A stretch of 10,973 nt of DNA from Candidatus Latescibacterota bacterium (GCA_012271065.1 JAAXHE010000347.1:1-10973), one strand, 5' to 3'. Positions 1-6,781 are shown, numbered from the stretch's first letter. A program made the numbers and translations. Notes: generated by a model not told the origin, from the sequence alone.

Positions 1-34
1 CCTGCCTACGGCGTGTTCCTTGAAAAACGGGGAA

Positions 35-165
35 GACGTGAGACGGGAGAGGGTAGAGAACGTATGCCGTGTAAGGTTTCTTCTCATGCCGCAGGCAATG
101 AGGAATTGCATACCGGGCAAGGATTTCTTCTACCGTCTCACCTCTACCGTCCACCCTCTTGCCTC
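35..165. repeat. Inverted element with degenerate heptamer arms
   Basis: Two runs of degenerate 7-bp units face each other. The left run (35-62) reads GACGTGA, GACGGGA, GAGGGTA, GAGAACG. The right run (131-165) reads TACCGTC, TCACCTC, TACCGTC, CACCCTC, TTGCCTC. Read on the opposite strand, the left units become TCACGTC, TCCCGTC and TACCCTC, the same loose consensus as the right run. Between them lie nested inverted arms: GTATGC (62-67) with GCATAC (108-113), and CTCATGCC (83-90) with GGCAATGAG (94-102, one bulged A). The whole can fold into one long imperfect hairpin. I see no gene in it. A MITE-like or short-tandem-repeat element fits, but the family is not identified. Confidence 0.6.
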
Positions 166-176
166 TAACCGAATCT

Positions 177-207
177 GGCTGATGGCTGACGGCTGATAGC
201 TGACAGC
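177..207. repeat. Tandem heptamer repeat, RGCTGAY
   Basis: Four full heptamers follow one another: GGCTGAT, GGCTGAC, GGCTGAT, AGCTGAC, then a partial AGC. The array ends about 20 bp before the ribosome binding site of the downstream dehydrogenase gene. The same motif recurs at 4008-4027. It resembles the short tandemly repeated heptamers known from cyanobacterial and other genomes; its function is unknown. Confidence 0.75.
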
Positions 208-238
208 GTGTCTTCAGATCATAACGACAGGAGATATC

Positions 239-1360
239 ATGGCGAAATATCGAGCCGGAGTGATCGGCCTGGGATGGATGGGCATGCTCTACGATCTGGC
301 GGAGCGCATTCCGGACCTCTTCGAAATCGACGACGTGGACCGCCCGACGCCGGAGCTGGACGTCCATCGCCGGTTCTATCACCACGACCATCCGGGCACC
401 GAAGGAAATCCGACATCGTATGCCGAGGCGATGCACAGCCGTCCCGAGGTGGAACTGGCGGCTGCAGCCGACCGGGACCCGAAGCGTCTGGCGGCGTTCA
501 CCGAACGCTACGGGATCGAGGCGACCTATGAAGATGCCGAGGCGATGCTGCGCGCCGAGCGCCCGGACATCGTGGCCATTGCCACGAATACAAAGGGTCG
601 CGCCGACCTGACGTGTCTCGCGGTACAATGCGGCGCGCGCGGCATCGTTACCGACAAGCCGATGTGCCACACGCTCGAGGAGGCGGACCGCATGGTTTCA
701 ACCTGCGCCGATGCGGGCGTCCCCCTCAATTGCGGCGCGATCTCGACGACCCACCCCTCTTTCGGAAAAGCCAGAGAACTGGTGCAAAGCGGTGCCATCG
801 GGGAGATCCTGTCGATCGAGGCGAACTCACCGTTCGCGCAACATCAGAACTGGTCGTATTTCCTGGATGGCGCCCCTGCCTGGGTCTCAGGAATCGGAGA
901 CCTCCCCCGTCGTGGAGCGGGTACCGACGAGTTCGCGGGACCTGGAGGAAGCGACGAATTCAGGGGCCAGGGAATCATGGTTACGGCAGACCAGACGGTC
1001 GTACACTTTCGGGCGGGAGCGCCGGGGGTCCGGCTGGAGGGGAGTACGGGTGAGATCGAGTTCGGGGCGGGCCGTCGATGGCGGCTGAGTCAGCAGCTGG
1101 AGACGACCGGCAATATTCGCGTGGAAATGCCGTGGCCGGAGCCGCAGTTCGTGCATCCGTACGGCGCTGTCTACTCGCTGAACGACGTGATCGACTGCAT
1201 GGAAGGCCGCATGGAGGAACCGAAGAACTCGGGCCGGCGGATTGCCGTAGCCCTGGAAGTGGAGATTGCGCTGAAGCTTTCCTCGGCGCGAGGCGGAGAG
1301 CGCGTGGCGCTTCCTCTTGAAGACCGTTCACTAGGGCTGAACTACGACTGGTTCCGTTAG
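239..1360 (+). CDS. Gfo/Idh/MocA family NAD(P)-dependent oxidoreductase
   Basis: This 373-residue protein is a full-length member of the Gfo/Idh/MocA family, cytoplasmic dehydrogenases that usually oxidise or reduce sugars, inositols or related polyols. The N-terminal Rossmann fold shows VIGLGWMG (residues 8-15) for dinucleotide binding. IVTDKPM (136-142) matches the family's E/D-K-P motif, whose Lys takes part in catalysis. AISTTHPSF (168-176) starts the substrate domain. An insert at about residues 30-60, with several His and Asp, lies between the first helix and the second Rossmann unit and is longer than in typical members. The ATG is preceded by AGGAG with a 5-base spacer, so the start is secure. 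The gene converges on the Ldh-family gene. The substrate cannot be read from the sequence. Confidence 0.9.
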   Translation: MAKYRAGVIGLGWMGMLYDLAERIPDLFEIDDVDRPTPELDVHRRFYHHDHPGTEGNPTSYAEAMHSRPEVELAAAADRDPKRLAAFTERYGIEATYEDAEAMLRAERPDIVAIATNTKGRADLTCLAVQCGARGIVTDKPMCHTLEEADRMVSTCADAGVPLNCGAISTTHPSFGKARELVQSGAIGEILSIEANSPFAQHQNWSYFLDGAPAWVSGIGDLPRRGAGTDEFAGPGGSDEFRGQGIMVTADQTVVHFRAGAPGVRLEGSTGEIEFGAGRRWRLSQQLETTGNIRVEMPWPEPQFVHPYGAVYSLNDVIDCMEGRMEEPKNSGRRIAVALEVEIALKLSSARGGERVALPLEDRSLGLNYDWFR

Positions 1361-1368
1361 AAAACGAA

Positions 1369-1401
1369 ATCCCGTCCCGTATCGCCCGGTTGTGCCGGGA
1401 T
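1369..1401. terminator. Possible bidirectional hairpin between converging genes
   Basis: The 42-bp gap between the two converging stop codons contains CCCGG-TTGTG-CCGGG (1385-1399). The outer arms ATCCCG (1369-1374) and CGGGAT (1396-1401) offer an alternative pairing. There is no clear T-run on either side, so intrinsic termination is uncertain. Confidence 0.35.
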
Positions 1402-1402
1402 C

Positions 1403-2383
1403 CTACGTCCAGGGTACCTCGAGATCGAACTCTCGGGAGAGACCCTCGAGCGACGTTACTGCTTTCGCACTGATGGGAATGCCGTTCTGCCGATAATCGG
1501 CCTCCTTCTTCCAGGCCCTCTGCCCCGGCAGACCCACATCCGAAAGTCCGGGCAGCGGCTGCATCTTCGCGGTCTCGTCCATCAGGTAGTCCATGTCCGC
1601 ACTGAACGCGCCGGGAGAGGTAAAGCGGCTCACGTCCAGGGCCATGTGAAATCCGGACTGATCGGCGCCCTGGAACTTTGTGGATCTCCGGTCGAATTCG
1701 GGCAACATCTGACCCCCCAGGGTCCCCGAGAGGATGTTGGCCACGTGAGACATGCCGATGGCCTTCATAAATACCGCCGGATTCCTGCGGACGTCCTCGT
1801 CTTCCGCCACGAAATGGCTGGCATAATCGAGCAGGAAGTTGGGCCGACCGGGGCCCGCCGGCATCCCAAAGGCCAGCGGCGGGCTGCCCTGGATCGAGCC
1901 GCGGATGCTGTCGGCGCGATTGTAAGACGGCGCGGCGTTCCGGCCGGAGAGGCTGATGCCGACGAGGTCCTCCTTGAGGGCCATCCGCACGTACTTCCCC
2001 GAACTTCCCAGATGGTCGTGATAGACAGTGGTGACCGCGCCAACGCCGAGTTCTTTGGCTTTGGCGATGGCCATCTGCATCGCCCGGGTGGCGACGATCA
2101 TCCCCAGTCCGCCGTCTCCGTTGAGCGCGGCGGTCGCCGGACCCTCGCGCAGGACCCGGATGGCCGGATCCGGATTCGCGCGTCCATCCTGGAATGAGCG
2201 GACGTATCGCTCCACCTGCAAAACGCCGTGGCTGACCACGCCGCGCAGTTCGGTGTCGACCAGCAGGTCGGCGATCAGCCGGGCGTGCTCCGGTGGCAGA
2301 GGTACGGCCTCGTAGATTGCGCATACGAGGCGCCGCAGGTCTTCGACAGGGACGCGAATACCGTCTTTCGGCGGGACATTCAC
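1403..2383 (-). CDS. Ldh family (malate/lactate/ureidoglycolate-type) dehydrogenase
   Basis: The 326-residue product belongs to the Ldh family (malate/L-lactate, ureidoglycolate and sulfolactate dehydrogenases), which reduce 2-oxo acids or oxidise 2-hydroxy acids with NAD(P). Visible landmarks are RGVVSHG (47-53), the region around His124 (YHDHLGSSG) where the family has its catalytic His, SPPLAFGMPAG (167-177), FLLDYA (183-188) in the cofactor-binding part, and a C-terminal LPGQRAWKKEADYRQNGIPI segment (285-304) matching the usual PGE-type motif. I chose a GTG start at 2383 because AAGGAG lies 7 bases before it. An in-frame ATG at 2431 would add 16 residues that overlap unrelated sequence. 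Length is normal for the family. The substrate is unknown. It lies downstream of the candidate selenoprotein gene on the same strand. Confidence 0.9.
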   Translation of the reverse strand: MNVPPKDGIRVPVEDLRRLVCAIYEAVPLPPEHARLIADLLVDTELRGVVSHGVLQVERYVRSFQDGRANPDPAIRVLREGPATAALNGDGGLGMIVATRAMQMAIAKAKELGVGAVTTVYHDHLGSSGKYVRMALKEDLVGISLSGRNAAPSYNRADSIRGSIQGSPPLAFGMPAGPGRPNFLLDYASHFVAEDEDVRRNPAVFMKAIGMSHVANILSGTLGGQMLPEFDRRSTKFQGADQSGFHMALDVSRFTSPGAFSADMDYLMDETAKMQPLPGLSDVGLPGQRAWKKEADYRQNGIPISAKAVTSLEGLSREFDLEVPWT

Positions 2384-2390
2384 GGACAAT

Positions 2391-2396
2391 CTCCTT
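2391..2396 (-). promoter_or_regulatory. Ribosome binding site fixing the GTG start of the Ldh gene
   Basis: AAGGAG on the minus strand lies 7 bases before GTG at 2383-2381. This strong Shine-Dalgarno match favours the GTG over the ATG further upstream at 2431. Confidence 0.8.
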
Positions 2397-2399
2397 GAT

Positions 2400-2561
2400 T
2401 GGACGTCCGTACTGGCCCGCCCCGAGAGCACGGCCCACGTCGATGAGACAATCGCCGGTGCGGCGCTGAAGCTGCCGGAGGACGTACGCGGGGAGCTGGA
2501 CGCGGCGAGCGAGCGCTACGGCGCAAGGTTGGAGCAGGAACACCGGCCGGCTGGTGACTGA
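2400..2561 (+). pseudogene. C-terminal remnant of an aldo/keto reductase
   Basis: In the plus-strand frame ending at TGA 2559-2561 the sequence encodes about 53 residues, starting WTSVLARPESTAHVDETI and continuing with LKLPEDV, then ELDAAS, then ERYG. This resembles the last helices of aldo/keto reductases, where a S-V-L-x-G segment is followed by a helix and by L-P-E-D-x-x-x-E-L-D. The codons are strongly G/C-ending, as in the real genes. No start codon or N-terminal two thirds is present: upstream, the DNA is the opposite-strand Ldh gene, whose ribosome binding site lies only 4 bases from the remnant. It is therefore probably the stump of a gene cut off by rearrangement. The family call comes from motif memory, not from alignment. 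Confidence 0.55.
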
Positions 2562-2576
2562 ACACGAAACGCGTCG

Positions 2577-3767
2577 CTACGTGAAATAATCCCGCCTGAT
2601 GGATGCGGGAGGGGTGCGTTCGATGGGATTGTCGGACGCGAGTTCGAATGCGAAACCGATGGGCGCGGGGCCGGGGTCGTCGAAGCGAACGTTGTAGGTG
2701 GTGCAGCCCCACCGGTCGCCCGTCGCGACGGCATCGAAGGCCTCGAAGCTCTGCCGCAACGGATCGTACACAACCCGCCCATACAGGTCTAGCTTCAATC
2801 CCCTGGGTTTGTCAACCGTAAGGCCGCTGTGGGGATTGGATTCGAAACTGGGTTCCCCTTCAAGGTGGATGCGTCCTTCCATGCGAAGCCGAACGCAGTC
2901 GGTTTCGACGGATTCGACGGTCAGGCGGATCTCCACATCCTTCAGATTTTCTTCCTTCCATCCAGGCGATTGACCGCGTGCCGTGTCGATGAAGTGGCGC
3001 AGGGCGAGACGTCTGGTGAAGAAATCCGGCGCGCGCCAGGTCTGGCCGGGCACGACTTTCCCGGGCGCGAGAGACCCGGCCTCCTCCTGGGTAAACCACG
3101 CGAAGTCGATGTTGTGCCGGGGGTCGACGTCGCCGGAGTTCCGCGGAAGGTCGCGAACCGTGACTTTCAGCACAAGGCCGTTTTCCGGATAGGACCAACC
3201 GAGCCGGGGATCGATGGGATAGGTTTCCGCGATGTCGGATGACTCGCCGGTATCCGGGCGTTTCCGCCACCGTTCCAGGCTTTGCTCGAGCACTTCCAGG
3301 AGCGGGGCTGCATCCCGCGTGTTGATGGACCCCAGCAACTCGCCGTCCGAGGTACACGCGTACAGGCCCTGCCGGGTGGCCGTGGGTTCGGTGAGACCAC
3401 CGTAATGACCCTGTTCGGCCACGAGGCGGAAGAACTCGCCTTTGGCGTCTTTCTGCGTCTGGGTATAGCTGCAGTTGTCCGCAACGGGAATGTAGGATTC
3501 GTTCAGGATCCGGATAATTTTCGGATGGGAGAAAACGGACTCACGGCCCGCGATGCCGTTGTTTCAGACGCAGCCGAGTGGGTTGCCGTTCATCGCCCAG
3601 ATAAACAGCGGTCTCCGCACCGCGGCCGCGCGGCGGCGGGCCGCCCAGAGGTCGGTCTCCCAGCCGATATCCGTCCACCGCACTTCCTCGGGACCGGACT
3701 TGATCAGCGAGAGCAGGGACTCGATTGTTTCGGAACCAGGCGTCCATTCTTTCTTGCGATCTGTCAT
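2577..3767 (-). CDS. Probable selenoprotein with thioredoxin-like domain
   Basis: Reading through one in-frame TGA (codon 68) gives a continuous 396-residue protein ending at TAG. Residues 1-170 look like a thioredoxin-like domain: a helix (about 38-51), a strand (PLFIWAMNG, 53-61), the active-site stretch LGC66-V67-Sec68-NN, VFSHPKIIRILNESYIPV (78-95) as in other thioredoxin-like proteins, and GLYACTSDGELLGSINTRD (134-152) as a strand-turn-strand. Cys66 and Sec68 would form a C-x-U centre; Cys99 and Cys138 are further thiols. Residues 170-396 form a beta-rich domain of unknown role ending with WGCTTYN and APIGFAF segments. The ATG at 3767 has AGGAG six bases upstream. The only internal start, GTG 3422, has no Shine-Dalgarno and would discard 47 open protein-like codons after the TGA. 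The alternative is a nonsense-mutated pseudogene. No Sec machinery lies in the window. Confidence 0.7.
3535..3551 (-). promoter_or_regulatory. Candidate bacterial SECIS hairpin
   Basis: After the TGA, the minus-strand mRNA can form GCGGGC (3551-3546), loop CGUGA (3545-3541), GUCCGU (3540-3535). This is a six-pair stem with two G-U pairs. The loop begins 18 nt after the UGA and has G at its second position, in line with the general description of bacterial SECIS elements (a hairpin just after the UGA with a G at the start of the loop). A competing hairpin ACGGC/GCCGU (3559-3543) sits closer to the UGA. The stem is modest, so this is a suggestion only. Confidence 0.4.
3564..3566 (-). other. In-frame TGA, proposed selenocysteine codon
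   Basis: TGA at codon 68 follows Cys-Val and precedes Asn-Asn at the presumed redox centre of the thioredoxin-like domain. Coding-like sequence continues in the same frame on both sides with no shift. TGA ends parC, parE, ytoQ and the lipoprotein gene in this window, so it is a stop codon in general here. Confidence 0.65.
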
Positions 3768-3780
3768 ATCAATCTCCTGT

Positions 3781-3796
3781 GGTCTTCCTTGAGACC
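3781..3796. repeat. Small hairpin upstream of the candidate selenoprotein gene
   Basis: GGTCT-TCCTTG-AGACC forms a 5-bp stem with a 6-base loop. It lies just upstream of the AGGAG ribosome binding site of the thioredoxin-like gene. Its role is unknown. Confidence 0.45.
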
Positions 3797-3806
3797 TACC
3801 TCCTAG

Positions 3807-3828
3807 CCCCCTTCCTGAAGGAAGGGGG
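3807..3828. repeat. Perfect 9-bp-stem hairpin
   Basis: CCCCCTTCC (3807-3815), loop TGAA (3816-3819) and GGAAGGGGG (3820-3828) make a perfect stem. No T-run follows on either strand, so this is more like a dispersed palindromic repeat than an intrinsic terminator. Confidence 0.7.
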
Positions 3829-3846
3829 AACGGTGACGGGATGGTG

Positions 3847-3923
3847 TCCCGGTTTGTAAACGTGCCGGGATGGCGTTTTCCTTTAAAACATAGTGTCTAT
3901 AGATGACCGGCGGGGGACGTCCC
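3847..3923. repeat. Run of further palindromes
   Basis: Four inverted repeats follow each other closely: TCCCGG/CCGGGA (3847-3852 with 3865-3870), GTTTT/AAAAC (3875-3879 with 3885-3889), ATAG/CTAT (3890-3893 with 3897-3900), and the palindrome GGGACGTCCC (3914-3923). CGGGATGG also occurs twice as a direct repeat, near 3837 and 3866. I see no gene or convincing promoter here. Confidence 0.5.
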
Positions 3924-3943
3924 GCGCTGTCGTTGTTTTTGTA

Positions 3944-3965
3944 GGGGCGACCGGCCGGTCGCCCC
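3944..3965. repeat. Perfect 22-bp palindrome
   Basis: The half-site GGGGCGACCGG (3944-3954) is followed directly by its exact reverse complement (3955-3965). It lies about 70 bp past the stop of the SDR gene. On that gene's strand it is followed by TACAAAAACAAC rather than a T-run, so it is not a standard intrinsic terminator. A REP-like dispersed palindrome is the best reading. Confidence 0.75.
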
Positions 3966-4007
3966 ACGCAACGGCGCTGGCGTCAACCGGTTTGCCTTTC
4001 GTTTCTT

Positions 4008-4027
4008 ACTGATGGCTGATAGCTGAC
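4008..4027. repeat. Second copy of the RGCTGAY heptamer repeat
   Basis: ACTGAT, GGCTGAT and AGCTGAC follow each other, the same heptamer and order as the end of the array at 177-207. This copy ends 8 bp past the SDR stop codon. Confidence 0.65.
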
Positions 4028-4035
4028 TGCTTCTT

Positions 4036-4800
4036 TTAACGTTTTAGTATCCCGCCGTTCACGTCGATCGTGGCGCCGGTGATATACGCGCCCATCCGCG
4101 AGGCCAGGAAAAGGGCGGCGTAGGCGATTTCCTCGGGCTGACCGACGTAACCCAGAGGAATGAGTTCGTTGATCCGGCTTCGGGTATCCGGGGGGATTTG
4201 CATGCTGGTTTCGATGACGCCCGGAGTAATCGCGTTGACCGTGACGTTGCTGGCAGCCAGGTCGCGGGAGAGGGTCTTTGTCATCCCGATCATGCCGGCC
4301 TTCGAGCTGCCATAGTGGACGCCGCCGGCGACCCCGCCCGTCTGGCCGCTTATGGATGAGATATTGATGATGCGGCCGCTCTTTTGTTTTTCCATGTAAG
4401 GAGCCGCCGCCAGGCAGCAGAGATACGCGCCGGTGAGATTGGCGCCGATCACCCGCTGCCACTCAGCGTGATCCACGCCCGTATAGGGTCCCGGGCTCGA
4501 CACTCCGGCATTGTTGACCAGGACGTCGACGCGGCCGAATTCGTCCACGGTCCTTAGCACGAACGCGTTGACCTGGGCCTCGTCCGCAACGTCGGCCGGG
4601 GCGGCGAGTACGTCTTCCCCGGCAGACAGCGCATCGGCGACCGCTTCCAATGGACCCGCGTTGCGCGCAACCAGCGTGAGGCGGGCGCCCGCCTGATGGA
4701 ACACCTCGGCGATGCATTTTCCGATGCCCCGGCTTGCGCCGGTGACGATGGCGACCTGTCCGGACAGGTCCAGAAGGTCGGCAAGAGGTTTCTGGGACAT
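4036..4800 (-). CDS. SDR family NAD(P)-dependent oxidoreductase (FabG-like)
   Basis: The 254-residue protein is a classical short-chain dehydrogenase/reductase, a soluble Rossmann-fold enzyme that interconverts alcohols and ketones with NAD(P)H. All key motifs are present: TGASRGIG (20-27) for the cofactor, NNAG (96-99), Asn121, the catalytic Ser in NISSISG (about Ser149), Tyr163 and Lys167 in YGSSK, and PG (193-194). It ends with the usual GATIDVNGG segment (242-250). Length is typical. It looks like 3-oxoacyl-ACP reductase or sugar/polyol dehydrogenases, which cannot be told apart by eye; a metabolic dehydrogenase is likelier than FabG because no fatty-acid genes are near. No strong Shine-Dalgarno precedes the ATG, only a GAAGAAG stretch. 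It follows parC by 91 bp on the same strand. Confidence 0.93.
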   Translation of the reverse strand: MSQKPLADLLDLSGQVAIVTGASRGIGKCIAEVFHQAGARLTLVARNAGPLEAVADALSAGEDVLAAPADVADEAQVNAFVLRTVDEFGRVDVLVNNAGVSSPGPYTGVDHAEWQRVIGANLTGAYLCCLAAAPYMEKQKSGRIINISSISGQTGGVAGGVHYGSSKAGMIGMTKTLSRDLAASNVTVNAITPGVIETSMQIPPDTRSRINELIPLGYVGQPEEIAYAALFLASRMGAYITGATIDVNGGILKR

Positions 4801-4875
4801 TGGGGGTATTCTTCTTCAGTGGCGCCCGGATACGTAATTTGAGGCTATTCCGGCCGTGTCGCCTCATCCCGATTG

Positions 4876-4889
4876 GCGCCCGCGGGCGC
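4876..4889 (-). terminator. GC-rich palindrome just after parC
   Basis: The 14-bp perfect palindrome GCGCCCGCGGGCGC starts 2 bp after the parC stop codon. It lacks a following T-run, so it may protect the 3' end or end transcription only partly. Confidence 0.35.
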
Positions 4890-4891
4890 GA

Positions 4892-6781
4892 TCAGACGAA
4901 CTTCACGCTCCGGACTTCGCGGTTGGCCAGGCGGATTCCCCGGGCCCTGTTGCCGCGAACGGGATACTCGTCGATTGTGAAATCCTCTTCGGTGATTCTC
5001 ACCCGCGGTTTGGGTTTGAAGAAAGCCCGGACCGTGCGGCTGGAATCCGTGGTGAGTTTCAGGATGCGGCAGCCTTCGGGCGCCAGTTCGTACCCCCGGT
5101 TCAGGATGAACTTGTCGATCCTGCACCGTTTGATATAGAGATATCCGGTCCTGTTCTCTTTGTAGAAGACGTTGTAGACGCGGTCTTCCACCACGAAACC
5201 GCAGAAAAGCATGCCTTTGTCCACGAAGAGTTTTTCAGGGACGTCCACCACGGAGTACGTTCCGGACTTGCGGATTACCAGAACACGGTCGTACGCAGAC
5301 ACATCGAAAAGGGCGACGCCGTTGACCTGGTGGCCCAGGTAACCGGTATTCTTGTCGTAGCGCAGTTTAAGATTTCGCTGGGCGGCTTCCCGGACGTCGA
5401 CTTTCTGGATGCTTGCGACCTCGGTCTTCCGGGCGTGATCGACGCGGTATCTCTCAATGACTCCCTCGAGAAATGCAATGGCGTAGGCCTGGATGCCGCG
5501 CAGGTTGGCGCGGACCTCCCTGAGGCGCTTCCGGATTTCCTGCATTTCCTCCTGTGCCTTGTTGATATCGTAGAGCGAGATGCGTCTGATGGGTATCTTG
5601 AGCAGGCTATCCACGTCCTCATGGGAGATTTCCCCCCTGATGCTCTCCTTGAAGTGTTCGAGCCCTTCGAACACCGCACGGTACACATCCTCGGAGGTGG
5701 TCTCCTCCTCGATGCTCTTGTAAATCCGGTTTTCGATGAAGATCTGTTCGAGCGTCTTCGCGTGATGGCGCGCGGTCAACCGTCGCTCTTCGAGCTTGAG
5801 TTCGGTCCTGAGCAGCTCGACCAGGCGGTCCGTATTGTATTGGATCACATCGGTCACGGTGGTGATCTGCGGCCGGTTCTCGCGTATGACCAGCAGATTC
5901 GCCGCAATTGACGTCTCGCAGTCCGTAAACGCATACAGGGCGTCGACGGTATCCCTGGTATGCACGCCGCGGGCGAGCTGGATTTCAATTTCCACCTGAT
6001 CGGTCGTATAGTCGCTGATACCCGAGATTTTGAGTTTGCCTTTTTTGGATGCGTCTTCGATGGAGGCGATGAGGGTCTCGGTTGTCGTACCGAAAGGCAG
6101 TTCGCGCACGATGATGCGTTTCGGATCCTTTGTATCCAGTCTTGCCCGGGCGAGGACCTTTCCGTTGCCGTCGTCATACTGCGAGACGTCCACCATCCCG
6201 CCGGTGGGAAAATCGGGATGGAGACGAAAGGGCCTGTCCTGCAGGCAGGCGATCTGCGCCTCGAGCAGTTCGATCAGGTTGTGCGGGAGAATCCGGGTGG
6301 TCATGCCCGCGGCGATGCCCTCTGAGCCGATGGCGAGCAGGACCGGGATCTTCGCGGGAAAAGCGAGCGGCTCACGATTGCGGCCGTCGTACGAATCTTC
6401 GAATTCGGTCGTCTCAGGGTTGAACAGGACCTCTCTGGCCAGAGGCGTGAGCCGGCATTCGATATAGCGCGCCGCGGAGGCCTCGTCGCCCGTGAAGATG
6501 TTGCCGAAATTGCCCTGCCTGTCGATGAACAGCTCCTTGTTGGCCAGGTTGACGAGGGCGCCGAAGATTGAGAGATCCCCATGGGGATGGTACCTCATGG
6601 TCTGGCCCACGACGTTGGCGACCTTGTGGTACTTGCCGTCGTCCATCTCGTGGAGGGCGTGCAGGATGCGCCGCTGAACCGGCTTGAAGCCATCGTCGAT
6701 ACTTGGAATCGCCCGGTTCTTGATGGAATAGGACGCAAACTCGAGGTAGTATTTTTCGTAAAGGGTGTCGACGAACGCCAC
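4892..6781 (-). CDS. parC: DNA topoisomerase IV subunit A (ParC-type)
   Basis: The 629-residue protein is the DNA breakage-reunion subunit of a type IIA topoisomerase, acting with ParE to unlink and relax chromosomes. The N-terminal part has SIKNRAIPSIDDGFKPVQRRIL (19-40), the quinolone region YHPHGDLSIFGALVNLAN (64-81), and the catalytic Tyr106 in AARYIECRLTPLA, preceded by Arg105. A coiled-coil stretch spans about 400-450. The C-terminal 150 residues are a reduced pinwheel-like domain, similar to Bacteroidetes ParC and without a GyrA box, which argues for topo IV rather than gyrase. It starts with GTG at 6781, preceded by GAGGAG about 5 bases upstream. It lies 93 bp after parE and is probably on the same transcript. 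Residues 70 and 74, matching E. coli GyrA 83 and 87, are Leu and Gly. Confidence 0.93.
   Translation of the reverse strand: MAFVDTLYEKYYLEFASYSIKNRAIPSIDDGFKPVQRRILHALHEMDDGKYHKVANVVGQTMRYHPHGDLSIFGALVNLANKELFIDRQGNFGNIFTGDEASAARYIECRLTPLAREVLFNPETTEFEDSYDGRNREPLAFPAKIPVLLAIGSEGIAAGMTTRILPHNLIELLEAQIACLQDRPFRLHPDFPTGGMVDVSQYDDGNGKVLARARLDTKDPKRIIVRELPFGTTTETLIASIEDASKKGKLKISGISDYTTDQVEIEIQLARGVHTRDTVDALYAFTDCETSIAANLLVIRENRPQITTVTDVIQYNTDRLVELLRTELKLEERRLTARHHAKTLEQIFIENRIYKSIEEETTSEDVYRAVFEGLEHFKESIRGEISHEDVDSLLKIPIRRISLYDINKAQEEMQEIRKRLREVRANLRGIQAYAIAFLEGVIERYRVDHARKTEVASIQKVDVREAAQRNLKLRYDKNTGYLGHQVNGVALFDVSAYDRVLVIRKSGTYSVVDVPEKLFVDKGMLFCGFVVEDRVYNVFYKENRTGYLYIKRCRIDKFILNRGYELAPEGCRILKLTTDSSRTVRAFFKPKPRVRITEEDFTIDEYPVRGNRARGIRLANREVRSVKFV

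Noticed and set aside
1..34. End of a gene entering from the left edge
   Set aside because: One frame stops at 19-21 and the others read into repeat DNA; too little sequence to support any call.
981..2543. Minus-strand open frame of 520 codons
   Set aside because: It overlaps the Ldh gene in another frame and also runs across the Gfo/Idh/MocA gene. Its composition is Arg/Pro/Gly-rich and without motifs.
2577..3422. Separate 281-codon gene starting at GTG 3422
   Set aside because: There is no ribosome binding site, and 47 coding-like codons directly upstream are in the same frame. It is the downstream part of the TGA-containing gene.
3564..3566. Genome-wide reassignment of TGA to an amino acid
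   Set aside because: TGA is the natural stop of parC, parE, ytoQ and the lipoprotein gene, each at the expected protein length.
3944..3965. Intrinsic terminator of the SDR gene
   Set aside because: The palindrome is not followed by a T-run on the minus strand, so it is listed as a repeat instead.
4856..5911. Plus-strand open frame of 351 codons opposite parC
   Set aside because: Antisense shadow of parC, whose motifs and full length are clear.
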